Assembly (NCBI GenBank): GCA_951230915.1
Contig: OX579636.1
Span: 35,027,567 to 35,091,566, forward strand
Length of the DNA stretch: 64,000 bases
Source of the DNA: Antitrichia curtipendula
Taxonomy: Eukaryota > Streptophyta > Bryopsida > Hypnales > Leucodontaceae
Direction: 5' to 3'
Every line of letters begins with the position of its first letter. Within the stretch, counting starts at the first letter, position 1. The notes beneath the pieces were generated by a model. It had not been told where the DNA came from, searched no databases, and saw only the letters and a program-made list of their open reading frames with translations. Position numbers and translations under genes: made by a program. Below, one piece after another: positions 12,194 to 24,929 of the stretch.

Positions 12194-13889
12194 ATTTTAT
12201 ACAAAAGAATTTTTATAAAGTATTTAGTGTCCATTTTAAGAATTATTTAGTGCTAATCCAAATAGCTTGGACATGGTACTCTAAAAACTCTTTATTGTAA
12301 CATTTTCTACAATAAGAGCACCACCACCCAACTTGGAAAAGAAGATCAATTTCTAGCTTGAAAAAAGGTAAGACATTTTTTTTTAGGGTGCAAAAAAGTG
12401 CATGGCCCTACACATGGCCTTTAAAGAGTCCACTTGTAAGGACAAAATGCTCTTAAGAATTCAAAAAATAAGGTGAAAATATTGGAGGTAAAAATTATAA
12501 AAATTAGGGTCTTCTTCCCAATAGGGCTATTAGTTGTTGTTTGATCATGAATTGCTACTCTTGCTACAAAAGGTGTGTGTTTAAAGACTTCACTTTATTG
12601 ACATCTATACTTGAATATGTAAGAATATTGTTGCTATGAGTTAAATTAATTAAAATTTGTTGTGCCCTTAGTTAAATATATACCCTTTGGATATAAAAGA
12701 TTGAGCCAATAGGTCAAGACTTTATATTATTATTCCAAGTAATGCAATATTTTTATTTTTATTTTTAGATACATAGTTATAAATACATATATTTTTTAAT
12801 ATTTATATTAAATTATTTTTATTTTAAAATCTAAAACAAATCTAAAAAACTAAAATTATTATTTTTTGTCATAGAAGTTTTTTAACTTATTAAAAAGTTT
12901 GATGCTAAAAGAAGCAAAAATGTGGGCAACTCAATCTGGGGCAATGTTTGACTATCCGGTGAAAACATGTGAACAACATGTTTTTGATTACCTCCCTATT
13001 TTTTATTCTAAAAAATTGCAGACCATTGATCTGCTTAGAGAATTTTTTTGAAATTAGTCTCCACACCGTTGATTTAGGATACAAGTACAAATACGGTACA
13101 AATACATAATACAAATATGACAATACAACAATATCCCATATCGATTGCATATCCCTTATCAATTTGAAATTATAAATAGGGATAGTAGTGGCTAGGGTCA
13201 GAAATGGGGAAGATTTTAGGAATTAAAATAAATATGTAAATTGGTTTTAATTGTCACCTTGTAACTTCTATCTCACTATGCTATGCATTAAAAAGACAGT
13301 TACTTTAACTATCAAGTACTTTGACTATATGTTTAAAGTTCAAATTTTTTATAGTAGTCATATGTTATTCTATAGAATATTTAAGTAAAATTGATGATGG
13401 CTTCATACAGCAATTTTGACTCAGTCTTTTATATTCAAGGGAGACATATGTAGCCATGGGTACAACAATGTTTGAATTAATATAAATAAGGGAAACAATA
13501 TTTTTAAACACCCAAACACAAAACCTCAACTAGAGAAAAAGCATAGGAGGTGAAATGCATTTGAAGTCAACAAGTTCCTGAAGTTGTATACAATGATTTC
13601 TATTTTGTTTAATGGCCAATTTGCAAGCCAATTGCAAGTTTGCAAATACACCATGTTTTTCAAGCCACCTCGTGTTTTCAATCTAGCGTCACCAAAAAGT
13701 TATCCAGTTTTGAGGTCCGATGAGGTAGGTTTTGCAAGCTAGGCTAGAAAAGTCATCCATTTTGCAAGCTTGATGGGCATGCTCTAACATTCTAAAATAT
13801 GTTGCGTACCTCCCACAACATTATTGATTGTAATTCATTTGTCACATATTCAAAATATGTGAAGAAGCCAAGATCTACTAAGGTAGTAT
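12194..13889. other. AT-rich stretch upstream of the retrotransposon
   Basis: No gene or RNA recognised. Composition turns abruptly GC-rich close to 13890, which is taken as the approximate 5' boundary of the LINE. Confidence 0.4.
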
Positions 13890-14707
13890 GCTCGAGCCAT
13901 AGTGTGAAGTGCCCCATTGTACTCGGGGGAGGCGGAGTGATGCCACAGCGTGAGTGAACCCGTCGCAGCGCGAGGGCGAGGGTGGCGTATGGGAAGTAGG
14001 ACGCCCTGAGCGTCGAAGGGGAGGTCGATGATCCTGCAACACCACCGAAGAAAACACAGGGATCATCAACGTAAGGATCATCAACCTGCTAGAGCGGCAT
14101 CGAGCAACTAGAGCTGCCCTGAGAAATTCGGATCTTGGAACTGAAGACGCATCTCAGGAAGTTGGAACGCGGTGCTTGTTTCTGAAGCAGCTGGAGGCCT
14201 GCGCAAACTGGGAAGCTTCAGCCACTGAGATCTGCGATTCCTGCGGACAGCCACAGTGTTAGTGCCGCTCCCGCTCCTCCTCGTACTCCCCGGCGCAATC
14301 ACCCGGAGCACCTCGGGCTACACCACTTCTACCAAGCATAACGATCCAGAAGTTCACTCGTTCCACCCTCACAGCTGCATCAACGCCGTCTCCCAGCCGC
14401 TCCAACGTGACCACGAGCTGCACCGACCTGATCACCAGTTGCTCCATCGACATTTCTAGCTGCACCGGAGAGATCACCAGCCGCTCCAACTCGCTTCGGA
14501 CCCCAGCATCGACGCAGCTCAACTCGGCGAATCCACGGCAACTAGGTGCAGTCACCACCGCGAACACTGCTATAGGCTGGCTATCTGTGCAACATCGACA
14601 CTCCTCCGAGCAGCAGCTGCGGCGTCACAATCAGGCATCCCAACGCCTCCAACCCACGCCTCCCGCACCATCTCCAACCAGCCAAGCTGCGTACCTAAAC
14701 ACACCAG
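13890..14707 (+). promoter_or_regulatory. GC-rich 5' leader of the LINE with a splice-donor-like end
   Basis: This roughly 800-bp block is far more GC-rich than its surroundings and probably carries the element's internal promoter. GGATCATCAAC occurs twice in tandem near 14062 and 14078, with an inverse copy near 14032. It ends at a textbook donor, CAG|GTAAGT, at 14706-14712; candidate acceptors lie at about 15095, 15108 and 15134, just before the first good ATG of ORF1. Splicing is inference. Frames open in the leader (including a GTG-initiated one at 14407) are not taken as coding. Confidence 0.45.
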
Positions 14708-15180
14708 GTAAGTATTCTCACCCTAAAACTCTGTTTAGTATTTTCTTAAAAAATAACTTTAAACTCCCTTTCCTTTGTGGCAATTGTAACCCATGTAATG
14801 CCTGGAAGATCATTGCTTCCGGGAGGGCCCCTACAATTGTCACTAAGGATATCAAAATCCATAACAAAACAAATTTCCACAACCCTAATCACCATGGCAA
14901 CTCATTTATACTTCACAGCTTGCCATTTTGCACCTTGTTTCATAACAGTCTTAATACACACAATATGCCATACACCTACAACTTCTCTTCTCTAAAACTT
15001 TGGACCGCTCCGATAACAAATGTCCACCAAAACAAAACATTTTACACACTAATACATCAACAAATGAAGTACATATACCTAACTGTTTGGCATTGCTCTC
15101 TAGTTCCCATAGGCACCATAACAACCTCCTTGCAGCGTGACAAATCTGGTAACTCGACTATATTCTCACATGAGGTTGAA

Positions 15181-16803
15181 ATGGAGGATGCCATTATCAC
15201 AAACAAGCGTACTACACCAGACTCCACCAAAGCTACAAAGAAGAAAGCTAAGGCAAGTAACACTACCCTGTCTCTCCTCCAAGATCCCACGCTGCAACCT
15301 CAGTTCTGGTATGGTTTCCCAGCTATGGAAATCATAGCCTATGAAGCAGGCATGCCACCCCTTACAATCACCCCACCAACGGAGGAGCTCATCTCAAAAG
15401 GATACATAGCAAAAGAAGTAGAAGAACTCAAGACAACAAGAATGTCCTACCCTCGGGTGCAACAACAAATGTGGCCAACCTCAAGACCTGACAACATCGA
15501 AGGACAACACTTCAACATCACACAACTCCCTTTTGATATTGAGGTACACGCCAATACACAACTCTCTCTTGACTACCAGATTCTCCTACATTTTGAGAAA
15601 CCAGTCACACCTCTGAGCCAAAATCAAGCTATGAAGAAAATCCTACTTCGTTTTCAAGAGATGGGGATCCACATTGGAGATCAAATTGCCGAACCAGTAG
15701 CAATTTTATGTCATGGGCCCAAGCATGCGCGAGTTTGGTCGGGTATGGCCAAGATCCACCTCAAGTATCCCGAAGTAGATGGAATAGCATTACTCCAAGG
15801 CTTACGTATCTTTGCCATCAACCTTGATGACAATGCCCTCACTATTGCCAAGATTGCAAAATCTTTTGACCCTATTGCATCCAGCAGCTTACTCTCCATC
15901 AAAATCAACAGTGAGACCATTCGCAACGTGGAGCCACACCAGCTACTCAAAGACATTGTTGAAGAGAGCTTTCACCGAGGTTTTGAGTTCGAACTTATAC
16001 AAGTGCAAAAGTCTGCGAGCGACACTTATGGATGGCTCACCACAACCTCCCCGGAGCAGTTGACCAAAATCAAGAAACACAAGGTTGCAATCATGGGAGA
16101 GCTCTTTCAACCAGTCATCAAAAATCCCAACCAACTGTCCCGAGAAGAGGTAATCAAACGCAACTGCCTTGTGCTTATTGTCAAAGGACTCAATCTCACC
16201 AAACCTCTAGATATGGTGTCCAAGAGCTTACAAGACTATATGGGTGCAAAGAACGTTGTCTCCATCTTCTATCCGCGTCAGAAGGGAGACACTCATAGTG
16301 GCATTGCCAATGTTGAGTGCCTCAACGCAGCTGTCTGCAAACAACATATCAAGAAATCCGCACGACTCCATCACAAGTGGGTGGAATTTCAACCTCACCC
16401 CAACTCTCTTGACGGTAGTGCCAAACCTAATGAAGAAACATTGAAACTCTTAGGCTTTCAAGACATCAACACAGTTCTTACAGGGACAGTCCAAGTACTA
16501 CAGAACACAGCAGAATCGGCAACAACATCCAAGCCACAGATGAACAGGGAAGACCTATCCACCCTAGTCAGTGATGTGGTTGCTAAAGAGAACTCCAAAC
16601 TCCAAGTTGAGTTTCAGGCAGATATGACTCAACTCAAAGATGAGCTTAGAGTTGAAACCCAACACTACGTAGATAAGATTGACTATGAGCTTAGAGGTGC
16701 ACTCACCAACTTAGAGGCAATATTAAGCCAAGGCATGCAGGTAGTCAGGAACCTAGCCCGCCCTGCTATTACCGCCCCTGACCCTACTCTCCCGCCAAAC
16801 TAG
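15181..16803 (+). CDS. LINE ORF1, RNA-binding Gag-like protein
   Basis: This open frame of 540 codons from the ATG at 15181 stays uninterrupted while ORF2 is broken. The same frame is open upstream to 14407 without an early ATG, so the N-terminus is uncertain. The N-terminal part is basic (TKKKAK-type). Two compact alpha/beta segments in the middle and at about residues 325-430 look like the RRM-type folds of LINE ORF1 proteins; the second begins LVLIVKGLNL and ends in a VEFQPHP segment. A C-terminal region of about residues 455-520, rich in E, K, L and Q, is likely a coiled coil. No CCHC zinc knuckle is seen. In LINEs this product coats the element RNA. The family assignment is by position and pattern. 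Confidence 0.6.
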   Translation: MEDAIITNKRTTPDSTKATKKKAKASNTTLSLLQDPTLQPQFWYGFPAMEIIAYEAGMPPLTITPPTEELISKGYIAKEVEELKTTRMSYPRVQQQMWPTSRPDNIEGQHFNITQLPFDIEVHANTQLSLDYQILLHFEKPVTPLSQNQAMKKILLRFQEMGIHIGDQIAEPVAILCHGPKHARVWSGMAKIHLKYPEVDGIALLQGLRIFAINLDDNALTIAKIAKSFDPIASSSLLSIKINSETIRNVEPHQLLKDIVEESFHRGFEFELIQVQKSASDTYGWLTTTSPEQLTKIKKHKVAIMGELFQPVIKNPNQLSREEVIKRNCLVLIVKGLNLTKPLDMVSKSLQDYMGAKNVVSIFYPRQKGDTHSGIANVECLNAAVCKQHIKKSARLHHKWVEFQPHPNSLDGSAKPNEETLKLLGFQDINTVLTGTVQVLQNTAESATTSKPQMNREDLSTLVSDVVAKENSKLQVEFQADMTQLKDELRVETQHYVDKIDYELRGALTNLEAILSQGMQVVRNLARPAITAPDPTLPPN

Positions 16804-17804
16804 TTTGGACTCACAACCCCATCATCCAAAAACAGAGTGCCTTAGACATATACCTTAGGAGAAACACACATATCCTCTTATATACCATTTTGTATTTCAC
16901 TCATCTTCTGCAATTCAACAAACATCTGCATTTTTTCTATACATACATTGTCTATATCTCAATCCTACACTGTAACAACACCCACGCAAATCCCACACAT
17001 AGCTTACAATCAACTCTATTATGTCCATACATACATATATACTACAACAAAAATACACAAATACTTTCTAACACAAAACCCCATACAAAATCAAATAAAA
17101 AACCACATACCATACCAAAACCAAGGAAAAAAATTACTATAGTACAATCACCTATCCAAATAAGCAGTATAAAAATCCAAACAACCTTTAAACATCAAAT
17201 ACATACACCAAAGATAAAAATAACAAACATCACTTCAAACAAACCAACACCCAAAAACACAACTACAAACAATTTAATAAACCTTACACCAAACCACGCA
17301 TCCAAAATAAACTATTACCAAAAAAACACACAACTAAAATCTAAAAACAAAGTTAATACCCCAAACAAACAGACAACTCTCGTTACAACTACAAAGATAA
17401 ATTGGCACATAACTACAACACTCACCAAAGGCTATCATCACCTAAAGCTCCAGAAATTGACCTCAAAAAACAAACATCCAAAACATACCCTACCTATCAA
17501 CCTTGTCCAACAAAAAATAAATAATCCACAAAAAACTAAAATTGCACAACATACAACCCACATACACAACAAACACACCAACTATATTGTCTACAAAACA
17601 TACACCAATATACTCACAAAGATAAAATACTCTAACATGAATAATCTATACACAATACTTATAATGTACACCTCACACAATATATACAATAAACAAAAAC
17701 CTTATAAGAAAACTAACATAACTTCCCAAACAAAATCCCACACACCACTACTAGCACACAACCAATCCTATTACAAAGATTGCCCTCCAATTACCAACAT
17801 TGGA
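16804..17804 (+). other. Strongly A/C-rich spacer between ORF1 and ORF2
   Basis: The + strand here is almost devoid of G. The ORF2 frame is open through it from a TTG at 16890, but lacks an ATG until 17637 and translates to a low-complexity N/T/K/H/P-rich sequence. Absence of stops follows partly from composition, because TAG and TGA need G. It may be untranslated leader of ORF2 or a disordered N-terminal domain. Confidence 0.5.
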
Positions 17805-20800
17805 ATGCTCCAGATGCATCTACTACTTATTTTATGTGGAGATATTGAAACTAACCCAGGACCCATGCCTAATATACTTGCAACACACCCTTCCGCACAT
17901 AAAAATAGATGCAAAATGTATTTTATTCCATGTACAATCAAATTACAACCCGAATACCAACATTTAGCAAAAATCTTTGCCCCCACATTAAACCACATAC
18001 ACATCCATCACCATGACGCAACTACGGACTACCCACACCTATCACGATATGTTTATCAAAACCAACACCACCCACCATCAAGAATTCTATTCGCACTTAT
18101 TACTACAATTAGCCCACAACTACAGACATGTGATCAGCTACTAGCACAGACACCAACCCCAGACTGGACCACATCTCTACTAATGAGAATGACCTTACTA
18201 CAAAATCCACCTGAAAGACATATCACAACACCACACCCATATATACAATTTAGGAACACAAATCAATAGCTCATTAAACCCCCCAACTCAATACATAGCG
18301 AAATATACAATTTTATTAAACAAACAAGTATACCACCTACCCTACAAACTATGCTCAATAAATTTCTATATTTACCTGAGAATCTACTCACAAAAACACT
18401 AAAATGTAATGACACTATGGAAGAATACTCCCACCCCCTTCCTATACCCAATATACCTCCAATCCATACACCTAACATACAAACCCTAAACTCCAATACA
18501 TACATCACCACATGGAATGCCGCATCACTTAATACCGCTCTGCCTAACCTCCATCAACTAATACCAAATACACCAAATACTCTTGCAATAATAACTATTC
18601 AAGAAACCAAAATAACAGCGACAAAATCTACAAATTACATCCAGAAACTATTCCCACAATATAAACTCATATTCAACAACACGTTGGCACTCACTAGATG
18701 CATACAACAAAGAAAATCATACACACCAGGACGTGGCGGCCTTCTCACCCTCATTAACAAAAAATATGCATACCCCGGCAACGTCACCTAAATCCCAACT
18801 CCTGCATAACTCTCACCATATTTGCAAATAATAAAAATTAACAATCAACCTTTAAAACCATGGCTAATACTACATATGTATATGCCCTCCCACATAGATG
18901 ATTTACAACTGATACCAAAAATCCAACAGAATATAACATATCAAATCTCTCTACATCCACAATACACCTATGTTCTATGTGGCGACTTCAACAGAGACAT
19001 TGCCCTCATTGGTAGACAAAACGAAACTAATATAACTCCACCTCAACCAGAAGACATAGAATGGCGTACATTTACAAACACCTTGCAACTCACTTACATA
19101 CCTACCAATAGTACATTCTCTAGACAAGGGGGGCAAAACTATACCCAAACTAGCCTAATAGATGGCTACTACATAAACGCACCTAACATTGCTTTATATA
19201 CAGCAACCACAAATCATAATCACTACCTAAACTCAGACCACTCACCAGTAACATTACACATACCACCCAATACACTCCTAGCACATCCCATACCACAGAT
19301 GCAAAATACACCACCAAGAATATTAAACCCTATTCCACAAAAAAACCTAGAACAATTCAAAACACAATTTTTTGAAGAACACACACTCCAAATCAACGAA
19401 CTCACAGCCACCCTCACTAACAAACACCTAACGGACCAACAATGGCACATTGCATGCACCACACTAGATCACCTCACACAAAGCATATCATACAAAATAC
19501 TCGGAAACTGCAGCGCACCACCGCTCCCCCAACTAACACCGCGTACAGAACAACAAGGAGGCTTCCTACCAAGGAAATTACAAAAACAATGGAAAGCCCA
19601 CCTCTCTACATACCATCTAATCAGAAAAGCAATATACGTAACAAAAAACAACATACACTGGACATCACACCCCATAATAGAGGAGCTACGAAACCATACC
19701 CATGTCAATATACCGCCACCCACAATACATACAACCAACCAACAAGACTGGATAAAAACACTTGCCGAAATAGCCAAAACAGCAAACATACAGGCTCGCA
19801 AAATTACAACACAATACATTTAAAACTGTATCAAAAAAGCAATCTCAAAATATAGACAACTCTACAAAAAAAGTCCCAAAAAAATAAATAAAAAGGTATT
19901 CAAAAACTAGAACACACCTCCACTTGACTGCATTATGGACAGACAGAACACCCTACTTACTAACCCAGAAGACATTGCCAACAAAATACATATTCAACAA
20001 TCAATTAGTAACAGACCCACGGTCCCAACATGCTATTACCTACCAGAACACCCACCACAATGTACATGTGGAGTGAGACAATATCCATGGCACGACTTAG
20101 ACGGTTTTATAATAGACAAACGTAGAACCCCCAAAAAACCCCTACACCAGTATTTTAGCAAAGAAACATACGACCTATGTCTAAAATACCTAGCCAATAA
20201 TAAAACCCCAGGCCCAGACACAATCCCAAATGTGATCCTAAAAAACATGCCACAAAGTTTTCATAACCTACTCTTTTTATTCTTTAAACACTGCTATAAA
20301 CAAAAACAAATACCAACATCATAGAAAACTAGTCTAACTATACTACTCTACAAAAAAGGAGACCCATCCCAATTACAAAACCATAGGCCGATCGCACTTG
20401 CAAATACTATCTACAAATTCTTCACTAGCACTCTTACTCTAATCCTATCCGACTATGGCGAAAAACACCAAATATTACATGATAGCCAAGAGGGATTTAG
20501 AGCAGAAAGAAGCACATCACGACAATTACAGCTCCTCATTGCAGCTTTAGAAGATGCACGGTTCACAAATCAAGATATTTATTTACTATACATAGACTTC
20601 AAAAATGCCTTTGGTTCTATAGACCACGCAAGACTCTTAGCCATAACGACAGACCTCGGATATCCTAAAGACGCAGTAGCCTTGATAGGAAATATCTACA
20701 CACACTCCACTACAAAAATTATTGGCGAACATTTTGGCACAACCAAACCCATACCAATACAACGTGGCACCATCCAAGGAGACACTCTAAGCCCCTATCT

Positions 20801-23800
20801 CTTTCTTATCTTTCTAGAACCATTACTCAGATGGCTCCAAAGAGGCAAAAATGGATACAGTTTTGGTACATCTAAAATAACTATTTGCTCTGCAGCTTAT
20901 ACAGATGACTTAGTAGCTACATCAAATAACATTCGATCGTTACAATCTCAACTAAATAAGCTAGACAAATATTGTGAATGGGCCGGCATGGACTTAGGAG
21001 TACAAAAATGTGCAATCACGGGCTGCCCAAATAAATCAAAAACAAAACCAGATACCTTCAAAACTCAAATACAAGCCATGAATATTAATTACAGAAACCA
21101 ACCTATACCAGTCTTACACCAAAATGAACCTTACACTTATTTAGGGATACAATTAGCACCCTCATTAAAATGGAAACTACAAACACATATTACCACTAAA
21201 AAAGTCACAGATCAATGCACACAACTTGTAAAGTGCCCAGCCACAATAAAACAAAAAATCAATATGATAGACACCGTAATCAAAGTTGGCATAGCCTACA
21301 GCTTCCATGCAGTTCCATATTCTTTACCCACTATCAAAAAACTAGATAAAAAGATCATTGGAATCCAAAAAACCATATGTAGTCTACCAAAATGTACTGC
21401 AAATGTAATCGCACAACTACCACACGAACAATTTGGACTAGAAGCCTTCTCACTTACAAATGCATACCTACGATGTATTAGTGAACAACTTAGAAATGCC
21501 CTAAACGATCCAGGAAGACTAGGAATAATATATAGAGGACTTACCCATCATATCCTAGCCAAATACGGCGGTGCAGAAAACATCCCTAGAATCAAACAAC
21601 ATGATTGTATCAGATCACCTACAACACGAACTCTATTCCTCTTAAAAAACGAAGTAGGTATCCACCTCAAAAGCATACAGGAAAACTTCCAACTACATGC
21701 AACAGAACTTGAACAAGAATGGATGTCACAAACCACCCTCATTTTACCACACACAAACCCCAAACTCTCTCTTAAAATGATACATAAACTCCTCCTACAC
21801 AAAATATACAAAATTAAGCACATTACACTCTCAAATGGCACAAACCTAATGTCACCCGAAGAGTTTACAACATACTATCAAACCCCAACTAAAATAGAAA
21901 AAACAGCCTTAAACATAGTAGAACAACTCTTTTGCTATCCAAGGTGTACACCAGAATGTTCAAACCCCTGTCCTAGACACCCTATAATACGAACTCTTAA
22001 AACACAATACATATCAGACAACCGAGCTCTAAACCCAAGAAATCCAGACAATCCTCTACACCCCCCACTACCACAAATACTGCAACAACAAAATCCACCT
22101 ATGCATATTCATAAGAACCCACTCAGATTTCCCATAAATATTATAACGGACCACAAAACCATAGAAACAAAAGATAAATACAAAATTTCAAAAAAATTTA
22201 ACACCTATCTTTGCCAATGGACACTTCAAGATAACACAATCTATACTAAGTGGATGCCACTAAGAGACCTCTTCCCATTCAATCTACCAACGGCTATCAC
22301 ACACAATACCACCCTACTAATACAATATTATACAAACCAAAAACACAAGCACTACACAAACATTGTTATGGCAAACTTTCACCATACACAATATAGAGAT
22401 ACACGATTCATCTCACCAACAACAACAATCCCACTCACATACATTTGCACTACTGAATGCAACCCAGAAAAAGACATAAAGTCAAATACACACACCACAC
22501 TAACACAAAACGAACTCACCCACATATATCTAGATACGGGCCAATACCTCATCACCATCCCAACCACTAGATTACAATGGCTCTAGAAACAATATCACAC
22601 AAACAGATATAACACACATGGCCTAACACCACCTACACAATCATTCGAAAACGAAATCGTGTGGCTTTATCAAAGATACAAATATAAAAAATCCAAGAAA
22701 AACCCACTTCAAACTTCACATCACAGCCTCCCGCAAAACATCCTAGACTCCCTAACAACAACATTCAACATCTCCCATTCATATCTCTCCTCACCAATTA
22801 CATGTTCCACACACATCACAAAATTTTACTCTCCATTCGAAAGAGATAAAATATTTGGCTCACTTGGCAAGGCTTTTGAATATAAATGGAAAGGCATCGG
22901 GTTTGCACACCCACATAATGAGGAAACGGCCCAACAAGCACTACACTGGGCAAGATTAGCAGCCAAACATGATCCAAACACCATAACTATACTTGCCATC
23001 CCAGACACAAATTGGTATCAGAACATCTCCCCCCATATTGGCCCATTCAAAGACACACATGTCATTGTCCATTTTGCTGCAGATACTATTACATATGATG
23101 AACCAACAATCCCTCCTGAGCTCAATCGATGCCCAAGTACTGAACCCCTTGCAATACATATTTTTTGCACACACCACCAAAATCACAATATCGGTCCACC
23201 CAACCAAATACACTCCCTCACAAGGATCCTCCAAAATATGCAACTAACACAATACCACATACAAATTGCTACTCCAACACCCAATAATGTAACAGTGAAT
23301 AAAAACTCCAATTGGAACAAACTCACATACACAACAAACTACAACCCAACAAATATATATACGCCCCCATTACCAACCTATGCAACTAACACACAATTAA
23401 AATTTCCATCACAATATAGCTACTACACTGATGGATCCTTTATACCACCTAAACAACATGTAGATGGACACTGGATACGAGAAAAAGCGGGCTACGGTAT
23501 ATACAATCCTTCCAAAGAACTTCAAATTTCTAAACGGCTACCCGGTCTCCAAACCTGTTTTAGAGCCGAGCTAATGGCTATACATAAAACACTACAAATA
23601 ATTACTACCAAATACCCAAATGAACCAGCACACATATTTACCGATTGTCTAAACTGTCTACACGTACTCAACACACAACTTAAACACCCTACCCTCCATC
23701 GTAACCATGCAGACAAAATCATATTGGATTCTATGGTAGAAATGTTACAAAGCCGAACACAACCTACGACTATCTACAAAATTAAAGCCCACGTCAATAT

Positions 23801-24863
23801 TGAAGGCAATGAAGCAGCATATAGACTTGTTAAAAATGGTACCACAAAAGGTTACAAATTTGCCTCAAAACCATATGAATTTGCACACACTACGCCGTTC
23901 TACTATCAGAAAGACGAATGGCCAGGCCCAGCCCAACGACTTGACAAAGGTCCTGTTAGATGCCTCAAAACATACATCACCAAAAATGATCGTGAAAAAA
24001 ATCTGGTTATATTGGCACAACGATTCCCAAACATTAGCAAATGGACACTTAATCCTGACATTGATAACAATCTTTCCAATGAATTCTGGTATAACCCCGA
24101 AATAACAGACTCCCAAAAAACAAGTTTATTAAAATTCCGCACCGACCAATACATAGGCAATGCTAGAAAACAACTATTTTTGGTATAACAAGATTTCCAT
24201 CTATCACATGCTCCATATGTAACTCTAATGATGCGGACACATGGCTGCATGTACTCCTCAAATGTACCCAACACCACATCCACGCCCTTAGAGTCAAAAG
24301 ACACAACAGAGTAGTTTGGGAACTAAGAAAATTAATCCTATCCACCAATAAAACTAGAAGCTATACTCTCATGAATGCAGGAAAATTCAACAACAACCCA
24401 CAAGAAAACACAGTTCCCCCATGGCTTCTACCTTGCTCTTGTGACAGACAAAGATGTCACTGCAACGCTAAATTAAAACCCATGGGTTAAAGGACTCCCC
24501 TACCAAAGCAATCCACCAATTAACCTAGACAACAATCTCACTATACAATTCATAAAATTCACATACACTAATGACAGATTCTCACAAACAACAATAGATA
24601 ACAAAATCCAAAAATACCAACCATTAATCAATAACATCATTGCCCAAGGGTGGAATGTAGAGCCACTCATTGTCATCACAGCAGGAGCCAGAGGAACAAC
24701 ACATGCCCCATCAATAAAACTCCTTTAAACCAAACTTAATCTACCCAACGCGCCCTTAATAAACACTTTTAAAGCAATCAACACCATTGCCATACAATAT
24801 GCTGGATCAATCATCCTGCACAAAAGAAAAATAGAAAACAACCAACCACTCCCAACAGAATAA
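17805..24863 (+). pseudogene. LINE ORF2: 2A / APE endonuclease / RT / RNase H / zinc finger, decayed
   Basis: One frame runs from the ATG at 17805 to 24185, interrupted by stops at 18267, 18789, 18807, 19821, 19908, 20322 and 22584. Domains in order are the 2A motif; an EEP endonuclease (TTWNAAS near 18508, QETK near 18600, CGDFNRD at 18978, SDHSP at 19233); reverse transcriptase (YIDFKNAFG near 20590, YTDD at 20898-20909); and RNase H (YTDGS at 23424, AELMAI near 23565, TDCLNCL near 23640). The RNase H GNEAAY segment has Tyr (codon 23820-23822) where the fourth catalytic Asp is expected. Near 24180, in a T run, the frame shifts and continues with a C-x2-C-x9-H-x4-C finger; a second shift lies near 24470. 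The frame then continues, with one stop at 24726, to the TAA at 24861. The stop at 20322 sits where RTs of this type usually have Trp before the KKGD motif. Confidence 0.85.
17838..17864 (+). other. 2A ribosome-skipping motif at the N-terminus of ORF2
   Basis: The codons read GDIETNPGP, an exact match to the D(V/I)ExNPGP consensus at which ribosomes skip the Gly-Pro bond. It is preceded by a hydrophobic run (LLLILC), as in active 2As, and by in-frame ATGs at 17805 and 17814, giving leaders of 20 or 17 residues. 2A motifs near the N-terminus of ORF2 are known in several animal and trypanosome LINEs, where some leaders also behave as signal sequences. Activity here is inferred from the sequence only. 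Confidence 0.85.
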
Positions 24864-24892
24864 ATATAAAAATAACATAAAATAAAACAACT

Positions 24893-24929
24893 TGAAACAA
24901 AAGATTTGACAACATGAAACAAAAGATTT
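24893..24929 (+). repeat. Tandem 3' tail of the LINE
   Basis: TGAAACAAAAGATTT occurs at 24893-24907 and again at 24915-24929, a 22-bp period. Short tandem tails in place of poly(A) are common at the 3' ends of some LINE groups. This marks the likely 3' end of the element. Confidence 0.6.

Noticed and set aside
12052..12234. Polyisoleucine protein on the minus strand
   Set aside because: It is the translation of the ATT microsatellite.
14407..15180. A 258-residue N-terminal extension of ORF1
   Set aside because: It would start at GTG, has no ATG early in the frame, crosses a strong splice donor and has low-complexity composition, so the ATG at 15181 was preferred. It is not excluded.
17805..24185. 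Reassigned stop codons (TAA/TAG read as Gln) to explain the open ORF2 frame
   Set aside because: Host genes here end normally and contain no in-frame TAA or TAG, one LINE stop lies at a position where RTs have Trp, and G-poor DNA makes TGA rare anyway. Ordinary decay is sufficient.
22379..24348. Minus-strand open frames across the LINE (for example 23906-24304)
   Set aside because: They are shadows of the A/C-rich plus-strand ORF2, whose complement lacks A-rich stops.
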